Source: Deltaproteobacteria bacterium (GTDB lineage Bacteria > Myxococcota > UBA727 > VGSZ01). From it: DNA of 64,000 bases. Shown here in pieces: positions 34,001-42,444 of this stretch. Both the position numbers and the translations under genes were made by a program. The notes beneath the pieces were generated by a model. It made no database searches. It was not told where the DNA came from and worked only from the letters and a program-made list of their open reading frames with translations. Location of the stretch: contig JACOUT010000011.1 of assembly GCA_016177705.1 (NCBI GenBank), positions 124,001-188,000 of the forward strand. Reading direction: 5' to 3'. Every line of letters starts with the position of its first letter. Position 1 is the first letter of the stretch.

Positions 34001-34204
34001 TCCACCAAGCAGCAGGCGGCGGACAAGCTGATCGCCGAGGGCGTCGCCATCACCGTCATGTCCGAGGGCGAGTTCGAGCGGCTGCTCGCGCCGCTCGAGG
34101 CCGAGGTGCCCACGGCGCCACCCCTGAACGAGCGGGCGCCCTCGTCGACGGCGCCCCCCGAGGTCGTGCCCGCCACCAAGAAGCAGCAACTGACCCTGTT
34201 CTGA
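31028..34204 (+). CDS. ADP-ribosylglycohydrolase fused to divergent NAD-dependent DNA ligase (LigA-like)
   Basis: This single 1058-residue polypeptide has two enzyme parts. Residues 1 to about 320 are a DraG/ARH-type hydrolase with GLAIGDALGHPTEF, TDDTQM (57-62) and a late GDSDSIA, the metal-binding set that removes ADP-ribose. An acidic linker (about 365-395) leads to a full-length LigA. That part has domain Ia (PEISDVEFD), the nucleotidyl lysine Lys489 in PKVDGLA, RGE, a WAIAWKF lysine, a four-Cys zinc finger (CPACG ... LLCSKPESC), HhH repeats and a BRCT domain at about 945-1035. Several LigA-conserved residues differ; the usual motif IV lysine in DGVVIK is Val. The C-terminus is QLTLF, a beta-clamp-binding pentapeptide. 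GAGGAGG precedes the ATG, 33 bases after the retron RT. Confidence 0.92.
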   Translation: MELVDRFRGSMLGLAIGDALGHPTEFIASVDRIRAKYGPEGIRAFAPSGHHPAGTFTDDTQMTIAVARALARAGKQSLDDLMRVMGEEFVAWSQHATNNRAPGGTCLAGCRQLANGVPWRQAGVKESKGCGAAMRASPVGLYFFDDDETLVRVAAAQSALTHAHPTGIASGVAAAAPVAWVCKGNGLDGMVAYTKAMVQQLTPELLLELGSHEKDARGIGVSEMVQILDEVEPLVAEEHEDVCQLLGGAWVGEEAVATALWCVLKANGDFDQSIERGANSSGDSDSIACIAGSIAGALHGVQGIDKRWIDGVERAADLDLLARKLCDARAGGDLAALGGSLDFFDIERPRHRVATVAIGRVSDDPTMDEASLSGDASDVDGDDDEEPPGARNVEGADADQLEREVARHNALYWEHAAPEISDVEFDALTRRLQALRPDSPVLAHLGPKPGAGAAVRHASAMLSLDKCYDEAALGRWLAELQGEVLVMPKVDGLACALRYDASGVLEVAATRGDGEQGEDITANARAVRGVPRRIDGGPLEVRGEVYLSLREFERHRADGKANPRNVAAGALRQKDPNQTRAAGLSFLAYDVRGTDDTTQADKLAQVARLGFTAVAHAVAAAPGAAAVVRRFTDERAQLAYETDGVVLVANRVSEHARLGVTAHHPRWAIAWKFQGEEGQSVLRGVEWSVARTGTITPVALVDPVALSGVTVTRATLHHKGFLEKLGLTIGATVAMVRRGGVIPHVERLLTPGTLAIELPTACPACGSPVSIEGDFLLCSKPESCQRACVGRLLHFLEAADIQGLGEAIVDEAVQRGLLATPIDIYRVTAEELAALDKCGDKNAAKIVAEIAGRRTLDLEVLLRGLGIEGLGKTAARALATRYPTLERVRSLTVVEIAALKGFGEITAGQIVDGLKAHAALLDELLTLIDIAGSAGQGPAPLLGTSFVFTGALTIDRKHAEARVAKLGGTVSSSVTRTLTHLVVGGNGRGAPSTKQQAADKLIAEGVAITVMSEGEFERLLAPLEAEVPTAPPLNERAPSSTAPPEVVPATKKQQLTLF

Positions 34205-34210
34205 GTGCTG

Positions 34211-35764
34211 CTAGAGATCGCTGCGACGGGGCGGCCTGACGCGCGCGAAGATCATGCCCTGCTGCTGATCGAGCTCCCCCGAGCCATGGCAGGTCACTTG
34301 GTTGAGGCCGTAGCCGTCCTGATTCAGGCCGAAGGTAGCGCCGCAACCACCGTCGGTGTTGTCGCGCAGGTAGAACGCATAGTCGAGGTCGGTGCAGCCG
34401 GCGTAGTCGAACATCCACGGGGCGCCGGACACCTGATCGACCGGTGAACCGGCGCCGTCCGTGCACACCGTGCCGACCACGCGGATCTCCTCGTAGGTCA
34501 CCTGGGTAGCGCGCCATTGATCGTGCAGCACATCATCCTGGTAGGTGACGACGTAGTTGTATGCGCCGCGCTGCTTGCCGCTGGTGTAGCCCGTGATCAA
34601 GAGCTGCCGCGCGCGGATGTTGGAGAGCGTGACGTCGAGCGCGTACGGCGCGGCGTCGTCGTTGACGTCGCCGGTGGGGGCGCGCCAGCCAAACTGCGGC
34701 GCGCCTCCCGTGGGCACCGATCGGCCGACCAGCGTCCAGCCCCCTTGCACGCCGCGCTCGCAGTACACAGAGAGCGGCGTGGCGCTGCCGCGTGGCGTGT
34801 AGGTGAGCACGCCGGTCCGCCCGTTGCCGGCCCGCTCCTCCCGCTCGCAGCCCAGCCGCTCGCGCGCGTAGATCATCGCCTGCTCGCCCTCGAGCAGTCC
34901 GGTCTGGATGCAGTAGCTCGGATCGCCGGCCGGCGTGCCGCCGACGAAGCCGTTGACCGTCAGCCCGGTGACGGCCGTGCCGCAGCTCGCGGCCACCGAC
35001 GTCTCGAACGCGAAGATGTTGTCGGCGAAGAACCAGCAGCCCGCGCCCTGCAACACCGTGGGCGCCGCCGTGAGGCCGACGCAGGACGAGGCGAGCACGC
35101 GGCTCGAGAAGCGCCCGCTGTACGCGTTGTCGTAGGACGCATCGAGCACGTTGTCGTCGTACGACGCGACGTACTGCTCGGTGCCCGGTGACGCGGGGTC
35201 GTCGCCCGACACCACCAGCAGCTCGTCGACGACCAGGCCGAGCGCCGCGGCGTCGAGCACGTAGGCGTCCGTGGCATCCCCCGGTGCGACGCCCGGTGTC
35301 GGATCGCGCCAGCCGAACGCCTGATCGCTCTGCGCATTCGCGTTCGAGCGCGCCACCAGCACCCAGCCGCCGCCGTCCAGCTCGTTCTCGCACCAGGCGC
35401 GTTCGGTGCCGCCGCTCGGGCTGCGCAGCAGCCACGCGCCGCGCGCGATGCCCGGGTTCAGCCCCCGGACCTCGTCGCAGTCGGCGAAGCTCGGCTCGCC
35501 CTCGCCTTCGCCCTCACCCTCTCCTTCGCCCTCTCCTTCACCCTCACCCTCACCTTCGCCTTCACCCTCGCCCTCACCTTCGCCCTCGTTGCCCGCGGAC
35601 GCGCACACGCCCTCGATGCAGCCGGCGCCGCGCGGGCAGTCGACGACGGAGGTGCACGGCAGTGGCGCGCCGAGCAGGCGGCACCCGCCGCCGCAAAGCG
35701 CCGTCGCCAGTGTCAGGGCGGCCAACGACCAAGGCGTGCGCAGGGCGGTGAGCAGCCGGTCCAC
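34211..35764 (-). CDS. Lipoprotein with Glu-Gly linker and two fibrinogen-like domains
   Basis: The 517-residue product starts at GTG with a signal sequence ending in CGGGC. A Cys-rich stretch (CTSVVDCPRGAGCIEGVC) is followed by a pure (GE)n linker of about 15 dipeptides. Two related globular parts follow. Each has a Trp-rich start like the fibrinogen C-terminal domain (GGGWVLVARSN at about 130 and GGWTLVGRS at about 360) and paired cysteines. The linker type is common in Myxococcota lipoproteins. It is convergent with the fusion-ligase gene, 6 bases apart, and divergent from the S9 peptidase. A surface-binding or adhesive role is likely but unproven. Confidence 0.75.
   Translation of the reverse strand: MDRLLTALRTPWSLAALTLATALCGGGCRLLGAPLPCTSVVDCPRGAGCIEGVCASAGNEGEGEGEGEGEGEGEGEGEGEGEGEGEGEGEPSFADCDEVRGLNPGIARGAWLLRSPSGGTERAWCENELDGGGWVLVARSNANAQSDQAFGWRDPTPGVAPGDATDAYVLDAAALGLVVDELLVVSGDDPASPGTEQYVASYDDNVLDASYDNAYSGRFSSRVLASSCVGLTAAPTVLQGAGCWFFADNIFAFETSVAASCGTAVTGLTVNGFVGGTPAGDPSYCIQTGLLEGEQAMIYARERLGCEREERAGNGRTGVLTYTPRGSATPLSVYCERGVQGGWTLVGRSVPTGGAPQFGWRAPTGDVNDDAAPYALDVTLSNIRARQLLITGYTSGKQRGAYNYVVTYQDDVLHDQWRATQVTYEEIRVVGTVCTDGAGSPVDQVSGAPWMFDYAGCTDLDYAFYLRDNTDGGCGATFGLNQDGYGLNQVTCHGSGELDQQQGMIFARVRPPRRSDL
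35495..35584. repeat. Hexanucleotide tandem repeat encoding a Gly-Glu linker
   Basis: Fifteen 6-base units of the form YTCNCC (plus strand) lie end to end inside the lipoprotein gene and encode alternating Glu and Gly on the minus strand. Third positions vary between units, so selection at the protein level is likelier than recent slippage. Unit number could still vary between strains. Confidence 0.85.
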
Positions 35765-35827
35765 GCATCCAGGCTACCGCGTTGACCGGCGCCCGGTCAC
35801 CGTCGATACCGCCCGCCGGAGGTCTCG

Positions 35828-37888
<2,061 letters not shown>

Positions 37889-37955
37889 CGCACGCGCGGC
37901 CAGGCGATCGATTTCCCTCGAGAATTCGATCGCTTGCCCGCGAGGGCAGCAAAGA

Positions 37956-37983
37956 CAGCCGGCACCACGCCGGCTGTTTTTTT
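37956..37983 (+). terminator. Rho-independent terminator after the S9 peptidase gene
   Basis: Arms CAGCCGGC and GCCGGCTG pair perfectly over 8 bases around an ACCAC loop and are followed by seven T residues. It separates the peptidase from the Pal-like gene. Confidence 0.92.
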
Positions 37984-38075
37984 GCTTTCGTGATCGGCCA
38001 AGGCGACAACTGGCTCCAGTGGTAGCAGGCCGGTCCCGAACGGAGCCGGTTGGTGACAGGAAAACGGGAGCACCT

Positions 38076-38642
38076 ATGAAGAAGTTCGTCATCGCCCTCA
38101 CCAACGTCGTTTTCGTCGTCGCCCTCGTGCACGCGAGTGCATGCAGCTCGACCAAGGCGGCACGGAAGCCGTCTGACGAGGACGCGGCACGCACTGCGTT
38201 GGTTCGCGAGTTGAACGCGCTGGTGGCGCAGGGGCCGCTGCACTTCGAGACCGACACCGACATCCTCACCGAGCAGTCGCAGGTGCTGCTGCAGAAGGTG
38301 GCCGCGCAGATGCACCGGGTCCCCAAGGTGCGCGTACTCATTGGCGGCCACGCCGACGAGCGGGGCGACACCGAGTACAACCTCGCGCTCGGCGAGCGGC
38401 GCGCCGCCACCGCGCAGGAGTACCTGATGCGCCTCGGTATCCCCCGCCAGCGCGTGCGCACCGTCTCGCTCGGCGAGGAGCAGCCGGTGGCGATGGGTCA
38501 CGCCGAGGATTCGTGGGGGCAGAACCGGCGCGACGAGTTCACCTTCCTGCTGCCCGGCGAGGCGCGCTCGGCGCTCAACATCGGCGCACTCGAGGAGCAG
38601 CCGAGCGACTTGATCGCGAGCACCACCTTCGGCGCCCAGTAG
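38076..38642 (+). CDS. OmpA/Pal-like peptidoglycan-associated lipoprotein
   Basis: The 188-residue product starts with a signal sequence and a lipobox-like HASAC. The OmpA C-terminal domain follows with GPLHFETDTDILTEQSQVLLQKVA, GGHADERGDTEYNLALGERRA (the peptidoglycan-binding Asp and Arg) and QNRRDEF. It anchors the outer membrane to peptidoglycan, as Pal does. A C-terminal extension of about 30 residues is not typical. No tol genes are adjacent, so a true Pal versus another OmpA-like lipoprotein cannot be settled. A terminator upstream suggests its own promoter. Confidence 0.88.
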   Translation: MKKFVIALTNVVFVVALVHASACSSTKAARKPSDEDAARTALVRELNALVAQGPLHFETDTDILTEQSQVLLQKVAAQMHRVPKVRVLIGGHADERGDTEYNLALGERRAATAQEYLMRLGIPRQRVRTVSLGEEQPVAMGHAEDSWGQNRRDEFTFLLPGEARSALNIGALEEQPSDLIASTTFGAQ

Positions 38643-38648
38643 CGTAGG

Positions 38649-39341
38649 TCAGCGCTTGAGCGAGCGCTCGATGGCGTCGAGCCGCTCGAGCGCCTCCTTC
38701 AGCTCGTCTTCCAGGGCCGACTTCAGCGCCGTCACGCGCTGCAAGTCGGCCCTGAGCTTTTGGTTCTCCTCCTCGAGCGCGGCCTTGGCGCGGCCAAGGT
38801 CCATCAGTTGCAGCTCGAAGGCGCTCGAGCTGTCCTCGTCCACCGGGTTGGTCGGCGGCCGCGACGTGGCGCGCGCGCCGCCGAGCGGCGTCGGCAGTTG
38901 GAACTCGGAGTGCGGCACGGCGACCGGCGCGGGCGCTCGCCGCGGCGCGGGCGCCAGTGGCACGGCGTCCGTGGGATCGCCCAGCTCGTCCTCGCCGCCG
39001 GAGACGATGAACGCGGGCGCGTTCGCGGGTGGCGACGACGACAGCGGCCCGACGGGGAGCGCGTCGGCGCGCGGTTTGCCGTCGATCAGCGCCTGCAACA
39101 GCGACCAGCGCGCAGTGTCGAGCCCGAGCAGGTCGAGCAGGAGCCGGCCCTTCTCGACGCCGGCGACCTGCGCGCCGAGCCGCTCACCGTCGAAGCCACC
39201 GCTCAACACCACCAGCGCCACCGGGCTGCCGATAGGGAGCACCACCTCGGTCTCGACGACCAGGCCGGACGACCACAGGCCCACCACCTTGCCGTCGCTG
39301 TGCCGTTTGCCGTCATCGTAGACCGCGCGCAACGAAGCCAC
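38649..39341 (-). CDS. PilZ-like N-terminal domain protein with C-terminal coiled coil
   Basis: The first 90 residues look like a PilZ-type beta barrel (DGKVVGLWSSGLVVETEVVLPIGSPVALVV, with an EGRL-like later strand). A clear RxxxR cyclic-di-GMP motif is not seen, so binding is uncertain. A Pro/Ala-rich middle leads to a 60-residue coiled coil (LGRAKAALEEENQKL, then LEDELKEALERLDAIERSL). GTG at 39341 with GGAGG five bases upstream is preferred; an upstream ATG at 39419 would overlap the divergent ATPase start. It converges with the Pal-like gene, 6 bases apart. Confidence 0.6.
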   Translation of the reverse strand: MASLRAVYDDGKRHSDGKVVGLWSSGLVVETEVVLPIGSPVALVVLSGGFDGERLGAQVAGVEKGRLLLDLLGLDTARWSLLQALIDGKPRADALPVGPLSSSPPANAPAFIVSGGEDELGDPTDAVPLAPAPRRAPAPVAVPHSEFQLPTPLGGARATSRPPTNPVDEDSSSAFELQLMDLGRAKAALEEENQKLRADLQRVTALKSALEDELKEALERLDAIERSLKR

Positions 39342-39417
39342 GACCACCTCCGAGCGCCAGACTACCGCCGAAACCCGGCCGTCGGGACAAGGCGGCGGGG
39401 AGGTAGGATGCGCCCCC

Positions 39418-42102
39418 ATGGCGGACCTCCCCGCACCCGCACCACCCTGGCACGCCCTGGAGGTCGCGCAGGTGCTCGGCCACTTGGCCGTGGACCCGCG
39501 CCGGGGCCTCGAGCCGGCTGAGGTTGGTGCGCGCCGGCAGCGCTACGGCACGAACACGCTCCCCGAGGCGCCGCCGCGGACCGCGCTGGCCGTGTTCCTC
39601 GGCCAGTTCAAGAGCCCGCTCATCTACCTTCTTTTGGTCGCCGCAGGCATCGCCGCGCTGCTGCGCGAGGTCAACGACGCCGTCGTTATCGTGGTGGTGG
39701 TGGCGCTGAACGCGGCCATCGGCGCCTTCCAGGAGGGGCGCGCGGAGCGGTCGCTGCGCGCGCTCAAGAAGCTGTCGCAGGTGCAAGTGCGGCTGCTGCG
39801 CGGCGGCCAGGAGGTGCAGGCGCCGGCCGCGGAGGTCGTGCCTGGCGACGTCATGCTGCTCGCCGCCGGCGACGCGGTGACGGCGGACGCGCGCGTGGTG
39901 GAAGCGGCCACGCTGCAGGTGTCCGAGGCGGCGCTGACGGGCGAGTCGGTGCCGACGTTCAAGGACGCTGTCGCCGTCGATGTCGCAACACCGCTCGCCG
40001 ACCGGCGCGGCATGTTGTTCGGTGGCACGCTGGTGACCGCGGGGCGCGCGCGTGCGGTGGTGGTCGCTACCGGCGCGGCCACCGAGATCGGGCACATCGC
40101 GGCGCTGACCGGCAGCACGCGGACGGGCAAGACGCCGCTCGAGAAGCGGATCGAGCAGGTCGGCCGCGTCGTCATCGTGGCGGCGGCGGTGCTGTTCGTG
40201 TTGGTCATGGGAATCGGTCTGCTGCGCGACATCGCGCTCGCCGAGCTCTTCATGGTCGCCGTCAGCCAGATCGTCGGGCTCGTCCCCGAGGGGCTGCCCG
40301 TGGCGATGACCATCGCGCTGGCGGTGGGCGTCCAGCGCATGGCGCGCCGCGGGGCGGTGGTGCGCCGTCTGTCGGCGGTGGAGACGCTCGGCAGCACCAC
40401 CGTCATCTGCACCGACAAGACCGGCACGCTGACCAAGAACGAGATGACCGTCACCGAGGTCATGCTGCCCGACGGGCGCGCGCTCCGCGTCGGGGGCGTG
40501 GGCTACGCCCCCGACGGTGAGCTGCGCCACGGCGACGCCTCGACCACGGTCGAGCAGGACCCCGACACCCGCGCGCTCGTCGAGGCCTTGGTGCTGTGCA
40601 ACGACGCGCAACTGCACGTCGAGGGCGGCGCGGTGCGGGCGCTCGGCGACCCCACCGAGGTCGCGCTGGTGACGCTGGCGCGCAAGGCCGGGCTCGACGA
40701 CGTGGCGCTGCGCGCCGCCGCCCCTCGCCTGGCCGAGCTACCGTTCGACGCCACCACCAAGATGATGGCCTCGCTGCACGAGCGACAGGGCGCCACCATC
40801 GCCTACGTCAAGGGAGCGCCCGAGCAGGTGCTCGAGCTGCTCGACGACGCTGGGGTCCGCCAGCGTCTGCGCGCGCAGGCCGACGAGATGGCGGCGCGAG
40901 CCTTGCGTGTGCTCGCCGCCGTGGTCGTCGACGACGCACCGGCCGACCTCCAGGGTGGCTACCAGGCGCTCAAGGGCAGGGCGCGCGCGCTCGGCCTGGT
41001 GGGGCAGATCGACCCGCCGCGCCCCGAGGTGAAGGAGGCGGTGGCGCGCTGCGCGGCGGCGGGCATCCGCACGGTGATGGTGACGGGCGATCACAAGGTC
41101 ACGGGCCACGCCATCGCCCGCTCGCTCGGCATCGCGAAGGACGGCGACCGCGCGCTCGACGGCGGCGAGCTCGAGCGGCTCACGCTCGACGAGCTGCGCG
41201 CGCAGGCGCCCGAGGTGGCGGTGTTCGCGCGCGTGCCGCCCAAGGAGAAGCTGCGCATCGTGCAGGCGCTGCAGGACGGCGGCCAGGTGGTGGCCATGAC
41301 CGGCGACGGCGTCAACGACGCACCCGCGCTCGTCAAGGCCGACGTCGGCGTGGCCATGGGCATCACCGGCACGGAGGTGGCCAAGGACGCCTCCAAGATG
41401 GTCGTCACCGACGACAATTTCGCCACCATCGTGGCGGCGGTCGAGGAGGGCCGCGTCGTCTACAGCAACATCAAGAAGGTGGTGCTGCTCTTGTTCACCA
41501 CCTCGATCGCCGAGGTGTTGGTGCTGCTGTTGGCGCTGATCGCGGGCTTTCCGCCGCCCTTCGCCGCCGTGCAGATCCTGTGGAACAACCTGGTGAGCGA
41601 GGGCGTGATCACGGTGAACTTGATCATGGAGCCCGCCGAGGGTGACGAGATGCGGCGCCCGCCCATCTCACCACAGGAGCCGCTGTTCTCGCGCACGCTG
41701 CTCGCGCGCATGGCGTTCATGGTGCCGACCATCACCGCCGTCACGCTCGGCTGGCTCTGGTGGCGCACCGCGCAGGGGGTGCCGGCGCCCCAAGTCCAGA
41801 CCGAGACCTTCACGCTCCTGGTGCTGTGCGAGTGGTTCAACGTGCTCAACTGCCGCTCGGAGACGCGGTCGTCGCTCTCCCTTGGTTTGCTGAAAAACCC
41901 GTGGCTGCTCGGCGGCCTGGTCATCGGCAACTTGCTGCAGGTGGCGGTGGTGTTCTGGCGACCGCTCGGCGACGTGTTCCACACGGTGCCCTTCTCGCTC
42001 ACCGAGGTGGTGGCGCTCGGGGTGGCCGCGAGCGTGGTCTTGTGGGTGGAGGAGGCGCGCAAGCTGGTGGTGCGCTTGCGGTCACGCCGCAGGGCGAGTT
42101 GA
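39418..42102 (+). CDS. Cation-transporting P-type ATPase (P2 type)
   Basis: The 894-residue membrane pump has the N-terminal cation ATPase domain (LEPAEVGARRQRYGTNTLP), the TGES actuator loop, the phosphorylated Asp in CTDKTGTLTKNEMT, KGAPEQVLE and the hinge TGDGVNDAPALVKADVGVAMG. The fourth membrane segment reads VPEGLPVAMTIALAVG, typical of P2 Ca/Na/K-type pumps rather than heavy-metal P1B pumps; no CPC motif is present. Segment six has NLVSEGVITVNLIMEP, with acidic residues that may bind the cation. The ion cannot be fixed by eye. The gene precedes tRNA-Val by 34 bases. Confidence 0.9.
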   Translation: MADLPAPAPPWHALEVAQVLGHLAVDPRRGLEPAEVGARRQRYGTNTLPEAPPRTALAVFLGQFKSPLIYLLLVAAGIAALLREVNDAVVIVVVVALNAAIGAFQEGRAERSLRALKKLSQVQVRLLRGGQEVQAPAAEVVPGDVMLLAAGDAVTADARVVEAATLQVSEAALTGESVPTFKDAVAVDVATPLADRRGMLFGGTLVTAGRARAVVVATGAATEIGHIAALTGSTRTGKTPLEKRIEQVGRVVIVAAAVLFVLVMGIGLLRDIALAELFMVAVSQIVGLVPEGLPVAMTIALAVGVQRMARRGAVVRRLSAVETLGSTTVICTDKTGTLTKNEMTVTEVMLPDGRALRVGGVGYAPDGELRHGDASTTVEQDPDTRALVEALVLCNDAQLHVEGGAVRALGDPTEVALVTLARKAGLDDVALRAAAPRLAELPFDATTKMMASLHERQGATIAYVKGAPEQVLELLDDAGVRQRLRAQADEMAARALRVLAAVVVDDAPADLQGGYQALKGRARALGLVGQIDPPRPEVKEAVARCAAAGIRTVMVTGDHKVTGHAIARSLGIAKDGDRALDGGELERLTLDELRAQAPEVAVFARVPPKEKLRIVQALQDGGQVVAMTGDGVNDAPALVKADVGVAMGITGTEVAKDASKMVVTDDNFATIVAAVEEGRVVYSNIKKVVLLLFTTSIAEVLVLLLALIAGFPPPFAAVQILWNNLVSEGVITVNLIMEPAEGDEMRRPPISPQEPLFSRTLLARMAFMVPTITAVTLGWLWWRTAQGVPAPQVQTETFTLLVLCEWFNVLNCRSETRSSLSLGLLKNPWLLGGLVIGNLLQVAVVFWRPLGDVFHTVPFSLTEVVALGVAASVVLWVEEARKLVVRLRSRRRAS

Positions 42103-42136
42103 CGACGCTGCGGCTTCCCGGTAGGAGTGGCGCCGA

Positions 42137-42211
42137 GGGCGCGTAACTCAGCGGTAGAGTATTACCTTCACACGGTAGGAGTCACAGGTTCAAATCCTGT
42201 CGCGCCCACCA
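42137..42211 (+). tRNA. tRNA-Val (CAC)
   Basis: A full cloverleaf is visible. The acceptor stem GGGCGCG pairs with CGCGCCC. The D arm contains AGCGGTA. The anticodon stem TTACC/GGTAG encloses the loop TTCACAC with anticodon CAC. The T arm is ACAGG-TTCAAAT-CCTGT. The 3' CCA is encoded. It decodes GUG. Confidence 0.95.
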
Positions 42212-42218
42212 CCTCGAT

Positions 42219-42250
42219 GAAAAAGCCGGCCAACGAGGGCCGGCTTTTTC
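42219..42250. terminator. Bidirectional terminator after tRNA-Val
   Basis: Perfect 13-base inverted repeats (GAAAAAGCCGGCC and its complement) enclose an AACGAG loop. T residues end the stem on the plus strand and A residues begin it, so it could work in both directions. It starts 8 bases after the tRNA CCA end. Confidence 0.9.
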
Positions 42251-42254
42251 ATGC

Positions 42255-42403
42255 GGGGGGAGGTGGCCACAGGCCACCCTCCCCCCTGCGCCCCCCACCC
42301 CCTGGAGCCGCGTGGCACGGCGCTCGCGTACGCGAGCGCCGCGCCACGCTCCCTTGGGGGTGCTCGCTTCGCTCGCTTGCCTGTCAGCGCTCGCTTCGCT
42401 CGC
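42255..42403. repeat. Cluster of palindromes and a direct repeat in the tRNA-EamA gap
   Basis: Three structures stand side by side. A G-rich/C-rich hairpin at 42255-42286 has one bulge. A near-perfect 38-base palindrome at 42311-42348 has a 22-base perfect core. The 15-mer GCTCGCTTCGCTCGC is repeated at 42362-42376 and 42389-42403. No gene is credible here. The function is unknown; it may be a dispersed repeat or a leader for the EamA gene. Confidence 0.7.
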
Positions 42404-42444
42404 GCGTGTTTGACCTTCGCGGCGCTGCCCGCGACCATCGCCTC

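Noticed and set aside
31436..34189. Open frame of over 900 codons on the minus strand opposite the hydrolase-ligase gene
   Set aside because: It is antisense to a gene with many recognised motifs and is rich in Arg, Ala, His and Gly, as expected for shadow frames in GC-rich DNA.
35495..35584. Hexamer array considered as a CRISPR or regulatory repeat
   Set aside because: Units are 6 bases with no spacers and are in frame as a Gly-Glu protein linker.
42137..42211. tRNA-Val considered as an integration site for a mobile island
   Set aside because: No integrase, no duplicated tRNA 3' end within the window, and the neighbours on both sides look chromosomal.
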